Shown here: positions 25,774-35,430 of the stretch, in pieces
How the letters are laid out: each line of letters begins with the position of its first letter
Position numbering within the stretch: the first letter of the stretch is position 1
From: Sarcomyxa edulis
Lineage: Eukaryota > Basidiomycota > Agaricomycetes > Agaricales > Mycenaceae
Assembly (NCBI GenBank): GCA_009761415.1
Contig: QUOL01000020.1
Span: 186,001 to 250,000, forward strand
Length of the DNA: 64,000 nucleotides
Direction of reading: 5' to 3'
Program-made: the position numbers and the translations under genes
Notes under the pieces: model-generated
Seen by the model: the letters and a program-made list of their open reading frames with translations, nothing else
Databases searched by the model: none
What the model was told of the DNA's origin: nothing

Positions 25774-26402
25774 TCAGGGTGGATGTAATCCGGGACTACC
25801 ATTAGCAGGATGTCTTCCCTTCAAACAGTGTGTGCCAAAGGACGGCGCGTCGACACATGACGACGAGAACCGCGCACAGTCCTTCAAAGTGATAATACCC
25901 TTGACTGTGTCCGAGAAGAGGTTGCAGTAAGTACAAAAGAGTGTGGAGGGATGATCAGTCTCTGTCTTGGACAAGTTGGGCGTTTGTGATTCCGAGGGTA
26001 GTTCAGCAGGCGTACTAGTGGTGCTCTGAGCACGTAGAGCTGAAGCCTCGCCCCTTCTCCTGGCCATTTGTCTGCTGCCGAGATGAGAATCGAGATCCAA
26101 GTTATACTCCAAAGGTCGAGGCCGTCGATGTCTATGCCAGAATTTACCTACACAAGAGGGTAAGGACACGGTACAAGACGAACCAGTCCAGGAGCACATA
26201 CCACAGATACCACACTGAGACTTGTCTCTGAGTGGGCCCTTCTTCCAATCGCGATATTTTCGAACCTGAACTTGCCCACTAGACCCAGTTCTCTGGCGTT
26301 AGTCTCGGCGAACTCTCCAGGAGACACGGTAACATTGTTGATAACCCACTCAAACTGGTCTTCGAGTCTGATCGAACCAACGATGATATCCAGCTGTATA
26401 GC
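25774..26402 (-). pseudogene. SNF5/SMARCB1-like C-terminal fragment
   Basis: The opening segment, AIQLDIIVGSIRLEDQFEW followed by VSPGEFAETNARELGL, matches the second repeat of the SNF5 domain found in SWI/SNF and RSC chromatin-remodelling subunits. No first SNF5 repeat or N-terminus lies upstream; instead the APC4 relic ends directly beside it. After ARELGL the frame changes and a basic region follows (KYRDWKKGPLRDKSQCGICG, then HRRPRPLEYNLDLDSHLGSR). It is therefore truncated at the 5' side and probably internally deleted. It is intron-containing, so it was acquired or duplicated as DNA, not through an mRNA copy. The family assignment is fairly secure; that it is non-functional is inferred from the missing half. 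Confidence 0.6.
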
Positions 26403-26448
26403 CTATTTATTTATCAGTAATGGATGGACGATGAGGATAAGATAGCGC

Positions 26449-29123
26449 TCACTTCGATCTTTCATCGTCGAAGATTTCCGCCTCTAGGAGCTCGAGATCA
26501 ACCTTAGTTCCTTCTTCCCCGGCGATACAACACTCAAGAAGCGCAATACCGACATTGAGAGAGGTAAATTTGACACCTCTGCACCATCGTATTCGAACCA
26601 AACATACTGTTTCAATAAAGGTCATCGATCAGTCTATTGGCTGAGTTTACAGTGCAGAACTCACGGAAGGACCGAGGGCCCGAAGGCACATGCACAGCGA
26701 GATACTGATAGAAGTTGCCGTTTGACTCGAATCCGGGTCTATGGGTTTCCAGGGAATCTACCAAACTCACCTCGTTCTCATCTTTGATGATCCGCTCCCG
26801 GATAGAGAGACGATCATTTGATTCAGAAATCAGCCTTGCGCTGGCCTGCTGGTTTGCCAATGAATCGCGTCCAAACGAAACTACGGCGGAGCAAGACGCG
26901 GCGGCAGATGCACGGACGAACACTCGTTGGATTAATATTGCCAATTCTTGGGTCAATGCGTCGAGGTTCCTGCCCAGATGTGATGAATCTTTTTGTCCGA
27001 TATTCTACAATTTAATATCAATTAATAAGGATGTAGCACTTCAATTCATGCGCGTTTAAGAGGAGCCTACTGCTTTCCACGCCATTTGCACGAAATTAGA
27101 AGACACATTTCGTGCGTGCTCGACGGCAGAATGAACGTCGCGGTGATCCTCGGGGACGCCCAAATCATCCGGGTTGAAATGAGGGACTGGACCCATAAAC
27201 TACTTATCGATCGAACTGACGACAAGTCCAGATATGAAATAATTGTTTACTTCCAGTATATCGTGTCGCGGGATTGGAGTTGTGTCATTGGTGGGATTGA
27301 CAATTGTTGTCTCTGTGGGCAAAAACTGTTATTATCAGAAGCAAAACGATACAACAAGGCCGCCTATTACCTTAGCGAAACCACAAGATAAACTCCTGGA
27401 AACGAACAAGTTCTCGACGAGAAACAGCAGCCAACCAGGAGGCCATAACAATCGCTCGTTTCACATGATCGACGCACTTGGCAGTATCTTCCAACGAGAG
27501 CTCAAAGGAAGCATACGGGGGCCTTGGGAAAAAATGAGGGGTAGAAAAGTATACAACAGACCAAACGACACTCACAACTGAGACCATCCGCGGATTTCCT
27601 CCAATACTAGATGCAGGCGTTGACAAGCAGGTGCTATTCTCTTCTCTGCCAAGTCTCTCAATTTGATGAGAGCTTCTGAGACGGTAGTTTCCCAGTGTTG
27701 GATACCCTAGCCGTGGTGTCAGTCTCAACCTTCTCGTACACGAAGTTCGCGCCACCTACTCTCTCGCTCATTTGCTCCGCACTCCCTAGAGAATCATGAA
27801 GGGGCTCTGTGGATCTTCCCGTGACTAAAAGACGAGTAAGGTCTAAGACAGGCACAATGTCATCCTCTGAAACGGACGAAACATTAGCTGGAAGCATTGG
27901 ATACGAGAATTTGACAATCACACACGTTCAAAGTGATCCCTCTGCTTCTCTTCCAGGGCTCGCACCCATTTAGGCCCTAGTTCTCGGGCGCCACTGAAAA
28001 TTTCGGAGCCAAACCAGATATCGCGCATGTCTTTCGTCGCGAACCTTGCGTGTTCCAAGCAAGGATAACTCGACGAGGGTAGGTAGCAGGTCAGTAGCAG
28101 CATTGCCCTTATCAATCGAAAGTTTTGGATGAGCAAAGAATATCGGCCGGGTCGAATCTTTGAATAATGACGTCGTTGAGAGGTCAGACTTCGGTGAGAT
28201 AGCTCCAAGGGGGAAGCTTCCGTCGAGGAAACAATGAATAGACCCAACGTCGTAGTTCGTGTCGTCGGCTTCGTCCACGAGCTCTGCCGGACCATTGGAT
28301 TGGAATCGGCCCTGCGACGAGCTGATCGAAGCTGCCAGAAGGTCTGGATGCAGGGCAGGCCAGGATTCGATAACGTCTGGCACCGATGACTTAGGTGTTG
28401 CGCGTGTTTGAGAGCCTTGGAAAGCGAATAGATCGGTTGCGCTACATGAAACATTCAGCCTTCTGCCGAGCCACAATTCGAGACATCACTACGGACGTTA
28501 GTTTTTGGCGGTCTTCCTGCAGGTTATCCAAGAGGGGCAGCGTTTTCAGTATCGAGTGAGCGGAGCCTGTCTATCAGAGGGGTCTATGTGAGTCTCGAAC
28601 GATATAAATAATAGAAAGACCGACGGACAATGATGTTATTTCTCTTGAATATATCTGGAATAGAATTGAGTGTCTGTTTTTTCTCCTGCTGCAACCACCA
28701 TATGGCGGCGATGTGGCCTGAAGTTCCATCAGCGCCGAGAGGAGTCACTGTCAATGAACGCTCCTCCCGTCCATCTTGGACAGAATGCAATGTGATACGA
28801 GGAGGGTCGTGGGCCACAGCGATACTCTGTCCTAGAACGCCGCATCTAAGCAATGTGAGGATATAATGAAAAGTCTGATGCACGTACCATCCGGACTCCA
28901 AGCCAAACCAACAATCTGTTCACTGCTACTCTTGTCTGCATCCATATCAACTTCCCAAGTTTTTGGTCTCTGCATTTTTCCACAGGCTCATTCTGTCTTG
29001 GCCAACAAGCCGAGATATGAGGACGACGAGATCCTTGTCCGGACAGCATGATGCAGATGCTGAGAGACGAGAGGCTGATGGCAGCTGTGATACTGCAAGT
29101 GAGGCGAAAGCATTGGTCTCCAT
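26449..29123 (-). pseudogene. anaphase-promoting complex subunit 4 (APC4)-like, frameshifted
   Basis: Exons in order resemble APC4, a scaffold of the anaphase-promoting ubiquitin ligase. The N-terminal WD40 part reads SRLSASACCPDKDLVVLISR, then QIVGLAWSPDG, then SIAVAHDPPRITLHSVQDG. The helical middle has LLVTGRSTEPLHDSLGSAEQ and KRIAPACQRLHLVLEEIRGW. The late part has NPTNDTTPIPRHDILEVNNY and GPVPHFNPDDLGVPEDH, ending near LLEAEIFDDE. In exon 1, SLWK and MQRPKTWEVD are in different frames at a run of five A near 28975, so an ATG-initiated product stops early. The C-terminus is abruptly replaced by the SNF5-like piece at 26.4 kb. It looks like a captured, damaged copy. A single-base sequencing error could explain the first lesion but not the missing tail. 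Confidence 0.6.
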
Positions 29124-29449
29124 GCGTTCCAGAAATGTCAGTGCAGGCTAGTGATCTAAGTAGTAAAATTCAGTCAGCGTAGTTAAGCGTCAAATTCGTG
29201 CGCGTCGTTGCCACTCTGGTAGACTGGCTTGGTGGGACAGTATGGTTAGAGGGGCATAAGCGAGAGGGTCTTCAGCTTAAGCTGGGAGAGAAGGCGCTAG
29301 CTGGGCGCTATATAGGACGCGACTGAGTAGTAGATGTAAAAGTTCGCGACGTCCAGATTTGACTCTAGAAAATAAAAGTCACGTGTAAATTCAGGCGCGA
29401 GGGCTAAAAGTCTACCCCAGCACAAAGTCTACGCGATACAGAGCTGGTT

Positions 29450-31631
29450 CTACTTCCCCTTGCGCTTCCCAACTTTCTTCTTGCCCATGCCACCAACCGC
29501 GTCACTCTTCTTTGCTCATACACCTTCAGTACGACCCCCACAACCCCCAAGCCCACCACTAGCCTTCTGCCCTAGATCTCTATCGAATGCACCGCCTGTC
29601 CGAGCAGTCACCTTCCGAGCCGACTTCTTCCCCTTCCCCTTCGACGGCTTCACAACCCGTCTTTCTAACACCCCAATCTTGTTTGGACGTGCCGACTTCT
29701 TCGCCAAACGGATAGCGGCATTCAAGGCCTTTGTGTCGCCCATCTCCTCGTCTTCCTCTCTAGCCATTTTTCGTCTCTTCAATTTGCGTGAGAGCCCGGA
29801 GAATCTATCTCGTTTAGGCTGTATGGATACCGATTCGTTAGTTGATGTAACAAGATAATGGCTGTTATTGGTCGGGCAAAGCTCCAGAAGACTAACCTTG
29901 TTATCTTCGTCGTCCTTCTTTTTCTGTTTACCTTTAGCTGCAGCGTCAAAGCCCGCTTCATATTGCTCTTTGCTTACACCTAAACACGAACGAGAAGTCA
30001 ATAGTCGTTCTGTCCTAGAAGAATTGTTTCGTTGGACTTACTTTCAGCATTGAGCTTTTCTTTGCCAGTTTGGAACCACGTCCGTGCAGGTCTTGACTAT
30101 ATCTCCGCCTCGTGCTCAATCATATTCTGTCCCTTCTTCAGCTCCATCTCGGCTTTCCGGAACTACAATGAATCAACGGTAATAAGATTAATAAAAGAAA
30201 GCCAAAACGATATCAATCAGACAATAAATGGAAAGGGAAAAAGACTTGCGTGTTTTTCTTCCTTTTCTTCCTTGAGGATCTCTGATACTTCATCCTTCAT
30301 GGCCTCGAGTTTCTCGACCCATTTCGCGATGGCTTCTGGCGGTACGATACGATGCCTGATCTTGTCTTCCCCAGAACCGTGCTTGATCGCAGCCTTGAGC
30401 ATTTTTCGATCTGCCTCACCTACTAAGGTTACCGATCTGGATTATGATATGTCGTTAAGTTTCTATCGAGCGGGCTAGAATGAGGAGTGCGGCATCTTTA
30501 CCTTCCCTTCTTCCCAGCGCGAGCGGTTCTTCCTACTCTGTGCAGATACTGCGCTAGTTGTCCTGGCATGTCGTAATTGACCGTTTCGATACCCTTGATA
30601 TCCAGACCGCAAGACGCCAAGTCAGTAGCCAACAGATAGTCGACAGAACCGTCCCGAAACATCTGAAGAGCTTTGAGACGCTGCAAGAGAGTGTAGATCG
30701 TGAGTATCGTGGTATGAAGACTCTCAGAAATAGTAACGAACCTGTTCTTGGGACAAATCTTCATGCAATTCCTCACACTTCATCCCAAGCAAAGTGAACA
30801 TGATCCGCATCTGATGCGCAAGCTTCTTGCTACGCAGAAACACGATAACATTTGTTTTGAAGGTCCTTTTGCATAACGCTACGAGGAGAGCTGATCGTTC
30901 CTCCTCTTTACCAGCTTTGACGCGAACAAATTCCTGGACCAAGCCACGCGCCGTACTCCGTTTCGGGTCCACAAATATCCTTACTGGTTTGTTAAGAGAC
31001 ATTTTAACGAGTTCATCGACGGAGTCTGTCATTGTGGCTGAAAACAGCATGGTCTGTCGGGAAACTGGGCAGGATTTGATAATCTCGGCCAACTCGTCTG
31101 CTGCGCAGGGCGACCTCCTGCGACTTTACAGACAACCCACTAGCAATTCCCATGTGAGCAAAGAGACGAGACGAATAGAGTGATTATAGTTGACATACCC
31201 ACAATAAGGCAGAACCGAATATTGGTATGGGCAGCCAATTTAGTGTCAACGTCAAAACACTGGACGGCCAACTCTCGAGTGGGCACAAGAACAAGACAAC
31301 GCGTTGCAGCGGCTTTGGTACCCTTTTCTCGGCACAATAGGCGTTCAATCATAGGAATTGTGAATGCGGCAGTTTTTCCGGAACCAGTTACAGCACCTCC
31401 AACAACATCCTTACCTAGAAGAGCGACAGGGATGGTAGCAGCTTGAATTGGGGTAGGTTGGTGAAAGCCCAACGTCGTAATAGCCTTGAGAATGGGTCGT
31501 GAGAGGTTCATAGTGAGGAAGGAGGAATGGGCTTTGGAAGAAGTAACATCATCGGCGAAGAAAGCCGCTTTGCGAGCTTTCTCTGCTTGTGTTTCTGGCT
31601 CACTTTCGTCGGATGATGAGGCGTCAGACAT
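29450..31631 (-). pseudogene. DRS1/DDX27-type DEAD-box RNA helicase, broken copy
   Basis: Drs1-like helicases act in large ribosomal subunit assembly in the nucleolus. Present here are the Q motif ([20 protein letters not shown]), motif [12 protein letters not shown], motif Ia VPTRELAVQ, motif III LFSATM, motif IV VFLRSKKLAHQM and motif [17 protein letters not shown]. Near 31100 the frame runs from GLSVKSQEVALR straight to ADELAEIIKS. About 40 residues with TPGR and the catalytic DEAD motif are missing, and the junction is out of frame. Motif V reads [10 protein letters not shown] instead of ASRGLD. One residue is lost in [12 protein letters not shown] at 29516 precedes the conserved in-frame tail SDAVGGMGKKKVGKRKGK ending at 29450. 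The long acidic N-terminus of Drs1 is also absent. The copy cannot be a working helicase. Confidence 0.78.
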
Positions 31632-31661
31632 ATCACCTTCTTCTGAACGACCGGCAAAATT

Positions 31662-31681
31662 ACTGACGAAGCTTCGTCAGT
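31662..31681. repeat. 20-bp perfect palindrome upstream of the helicase relic
   Basis: ACTGACGAAGCTTCGTCAGT is its own reverse complement. It sits about 30 bp upstream of the first ATG of the helicase-like copy. It may be chance or a protein-binding site. Confidence 0.5.
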
Positions 31682-32132
31682 TTTTTGTGCCAAAGATAGA
31701 ACTCCAGCCAAACAGAGGCCAAAGTCCGCCGCGGGCTCGAATTCAGTCTCCGACACTCTCCCAGAGGTAGCGCGTGACACATTGCGAGCAGGTATGTCTT
31801 GTGGTATTATTTGCCCCAAACACATTTTGGATAAGTTATGAGCACGTATATAGGCCCATTGGGGTCCCTTAAGTATACCTGCCCACTCAGAATTCATTCA
31901 TTTATGGTCCAATTAATGTAGGAAAATTCATAAATATAATGGTTGAGATGTCACACATGTGACGCAGCCAAATTTGGCCACAGTCCCCGAAAGATATCGC
32001 CGCAAGTCGAGGACCTGTATTTCAGCCGTATATACTAGATCTCTACTATGTATGTACCGAATATCTACGGGGAATACAACTTGTATACACCAAATATATA
32101 CCCGAAAATATACATAGAACTCTTCAATGCAC

Positions 32133-33036
32133 CTACACTTTGCGTCGTAGCGTAAAAAATTCCTCCCACTGACCAAGATTGCTCTTCGTCAGCTCGTCAT
32201 TCAGATCTACGCCCATATCCTCGGCAGTAAGCTCCCGGATCGTTCTTGCTAATTCCGTCAGCTTCCTGACTTCTCTAGGCGGGACTGGAACGCGTTTATG
32301 GCAAGTAGGGCATGTTGGGTCCCATTGAATATGCCGTCGATGCATATGCTGGAGTGCATCCGAAGTATAAGGTGGATGTCGCATAGCCACCTGAATTCGA
32401 GGATTATGTTCGACAACGGACCTCAAATTGGCAACAAATTGGTCTTGAAGCGCCTTCTGTGAGAAGACATGACCACAAGAGAGACTGCAACTACAAGTCA
32501 GAGTGTGGCTTTAGAAACTACGAGAGAGTAAATGCACGGACATAAACACTTTGTGGGTCGAAGCATGCAATGTGTCGCATGTCATAGCGTTCTCGGTGGC
32601 AACAACCATCTGGGCAATGACATCTCTCAAACGCGCAGCTTCGTTACGTAGAGCGTCGACCTAACATTCATTCAATTGTTAGCCATAAACATAATAGCGA
32701 GTTGCTTATACCTCTTTCGCTTTTTCCCTCTCTATCTTCAGCAGTTTCTAGATGGAAATCACTTGAGCACAAAACATATAGAGATGATCAAGATGAACAC
32801 ACTCTTTCTAGCCCACGAATCTGGCATAGCATCTCCATGCGAGAGATAGGAAGCCCTTCATCGGTCTCCACAGATGATGCCACGGGAACATCAGTTGAGT
32901 CTATGATGATGATGTCGTCTTCATCGGAGGGAGCGTAGTGCGACGTGGAGGAGTCATTACCGAGTCGAGGAAAGTTTGTCTGGTCGTTGGACGGAGTATC
33001 AAGGAAAGCTGTAGCTGAATGGATCGTGAAAGACAT
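32133..33036 (-). CDS. degenerate RING-like protein, paralog B
   Basis: This has the same architecture as the gene at 24738-25661. An N-terminal exon begins MSFTIHSATAFLDTPSND and contains SDEDDIIIIDSTDVPVASSV and MLCQIRGLERV. Next is a coiled-coil exon (VDALRNEAARLRDVIAQMVV), then TCDTLHASTHKVF, SLSCGHVFSQKALQDQF and DPTCPTCHKRVPVPPREV. The C-terminus (LTELARTIRELTAEDMG...) also aligns with paralog A. The same RING Cys positions are absent in both. The pair flanks the SNF5/APC4/DRS1 relics, about 7 kb apart and in the same orientation. The start ATG at 33036 is chosen to match paralog A. Confidence 0.55.
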
Positions 33037-34660
33037 GGTATAGTGTAAGGAATGAAAGACATAGAAACGGAAATGTTTAAAAGGCATTTTGCAAACAAAG
33101 GCGACCTTTCGGTCACATGTTTTTTGTCATCAAGATTGGTATCACGCACAATATAATGACGTCCGACATTATTTTAATGATCAGAGTGTTGAAACAGACG
33201 AGTAAAATTGGGCAAGAAAGGCAATAATTAGGTTAACAACAAGCGTGGCAAACTCACTGATAGATTGCCTTTACCGTCCTTTCAGCCCGAGTGCATTGCA
33301 AATGAAATGTGGCCTGTCAACGGGGCTAAAGAACGATCACAGATGGCGGGTGGATAACGAGGCTAATCTGTGGGGATGGCGTTGGATATCTGTCAGTTTG
33401 GCTAAGAATGAGATCATTCGTACTTGGCCACAGGGTTAGTCACTTGGTACAGCGGGAATTTAGGTGGTCCGTACTTTCAGTGCCGACCTCCAGTTCCACG
33501 GCGTAAAATAGGACGTAAACAGAGTCCTCTGCAGTGATGGCAACAAGGGAAACGATCCCAGACCAAAACACGTCCTTTGCCTCACGATTTCACCCCGTCT
33601 CCCAATCCCAGAACATGACGGCTACGCGAAGGAGATACCAATTTGTTGCGCCGTGCAAGAGCAGTGTGAGGTGACATATTTGTCGTCGCCGACGATGGTC
33701 ACGAAATGGCCGTTCGGAGACTCGGAGTGTATGAGGGAAGATGCAACGAAGACGTCACGCGTGAAACTCGTTTAAACTGGAAGAGATTCTGGACTCACTC
33801 TATTTCCCTACAGTATTGATGCTACTCGCTGAGAACAGCAAGGGAACGGGTTCATGCGGGCATGTTGACTGATCCAATTGCGACTTGAGGACATCAAGCT
33901 AACTAATAGTCTTGTTCAATCTAGAAGAAAGAGGTACATCTCAGTCATTTCAGAGTGAAGTCAAAGAAGACGCACGTCTCTTGCTCAATCTTATTCTGAA
34001 GAGTGCTCGTCCGGACGGTCTTGATATCTTCGCCGCCATGCCTCCATGGATCGGTTTGCTCGTGTCTCCTGATTGGGACGGTCGCCCATTCTGTAGCATT
34101 CTGTGATTTTGGAAGAAGACCTGAAAAGGTAGGATGTCAGTTTTGTACTTCTAGAAACATAACCCAAGCGCAAACCATACAGAACAATGAAAGCAGTGAC
34201 GCAGAGTAGCAGATCGAGATAACAGTCGACGCAGGACAGCGTGACGTCACACTCCGACCCGCTCAGTCGCTCAAGCATCGGCGATCGCCGCTCACTCAAG
34301 CTGCACTCGCCCTCACCAACAAGTCTGCTTCCTAGTAATTTATTAGATTCTCAACTATGGAGCCACGCTCGACGCTCATCTAGGTTTTTTATTTTCCCTC
34401 CTATCTGCCAATCCATTGTATCTATAGGTTCGTTGTGTTCAATAATCAAACTACTCAACGTCTTGTGGACCTGATGATTTAGACCACCCTAGCCCGCATT
34501 ACTCATCACAATCCTTGCTCCTTGTCAATGTATCTATTCGTGAAGTAGATCCCTGCTCCTCATCCTGTATGGAAGACCATATCTCCCCGTGGAATCACAA
34601 AACGACCGTGATTCATACTTGCAATGAGTCTGTTATGAACGATATGTGAGCTCTTCCAAT
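33037..34660. other. mostly non-coding; possible minus-strand gene relic at 33.4-34.1 kb
   Basis: Short minus-strand segments look coding but do not join into one frame: TEWATVPIRRHEQTDPWRHG near 34.06 kb, HFVTIVGDDKYVTSHCSCTA near 33.7 kb, and SGIVSLVAITAEDSVYVLFY near 33.5 kb. I do not recognise the family. They may be exons of a decayed cargo gene. The rest shows nothing identifiable. Confidence 0.25.
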
Positions 34661-35041
34661 TCATGCCCACGACTTGCAAATAACACACCTTCGAACTGCA
34701 AAATCAGCCAAACGACAATCACCGCTCCGGAAACTCACTAGTTCTGCCTTCAGTCCCTTTCGCATGATCACGACATCACCTTTCCAGGCAGTCCCCATTT
34801 TCTTGAGCGATTTGTTTGACGGTAGGCGAGAATGGTTTTTGAGAAATATGTAGAATTGTGTCTGACGTCCTCGGGAAACAACAGTGACAACTTTGTCGTG
34901 GATATGGGGTTGAATTCGGTGATCAGCCATAAGAAGGTCTAGCCGCGGGGAACGGCCGCTATCATTGCATTCTGTGTGGATTCCCTTGACCACTGGCTTA
35001 CAAGCCGACGCGGGATATAAACGACCATTTAATCTCTTCAC
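34661..35041 (-). CDS. small basic hypothetical protein
   Basis: The frame includes KRLNGRLYPASACKPVVKGI, MADHRIQPHIHDKVVTVVSR and GRQTQFYIFLKNHSRLPSNK, then MGTAWKGDVVIMRKG. The LPSNKSL...WKGDVVIMRKG part resembles a motif in uncharacterised basidiomycete proteins. A 44-bp GT..AG intron may follow KAELV, in which case the C-terminus would be EGVLFASRGHELEELTYRS rather than the uninterrupted reading. The start is uncertain (35041 or the internal MADHRI). No function can be given. It lies between the cargo relics and the transposon's own two genes. Confidence 0.4.
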   Translation of the reverse strand: MKRLNGRLYPASACKPVVKGIHTECNDSGRSPRLDLLMADHRIQPHIHDKVVTVVSRGRQTQFYIFLKNHSRLPSNKSLKKMGTAWKGDVVIMRKGLKAELVSFRSGDCRLADFAVRRCVICKSWA

Positions 35042-35430
35042 GGTGTCCTGTACCAGCCTATCAGAATTCGTGCTCCAGATTCTGATTATAAACTTACCCT
35101 AGTGGTGACATGGAAGGGTGTCGATGATAGCGATGATACCATTGAGTGCACAGTTCGGGATGTTGGGTGGGATTGTTGGAAGATATCAACCACGTATTTA
35201 CAGTAAGTTTTCTCTACGCATCTTTGCCGATATCTTCAACCCCTTTGTCCTTCCTGCTTGAATGCACGCCGCCTTTGTGACGTTGTGCGTTCCATGTGCC
35301 ATGTGGCCGTGCAACTACATATGCTGATTCCCTTTGTCCTTTGTCCTCTCTTTGTATAATCTCCAGAAACCCCGCTAACCACATACTTTAAGAGCAAAAC
35401 CCCTTCGTTATTATTTCCTCTCGTCTATCT

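Noticed and set aside
32000..32130. TATA-rich stretch with ATATAC/GTATAT as a promoter array
   Set aside because: It is simple A/T-rich intergenic sequence between two minus-strand genes; no specific factor site can be supported.
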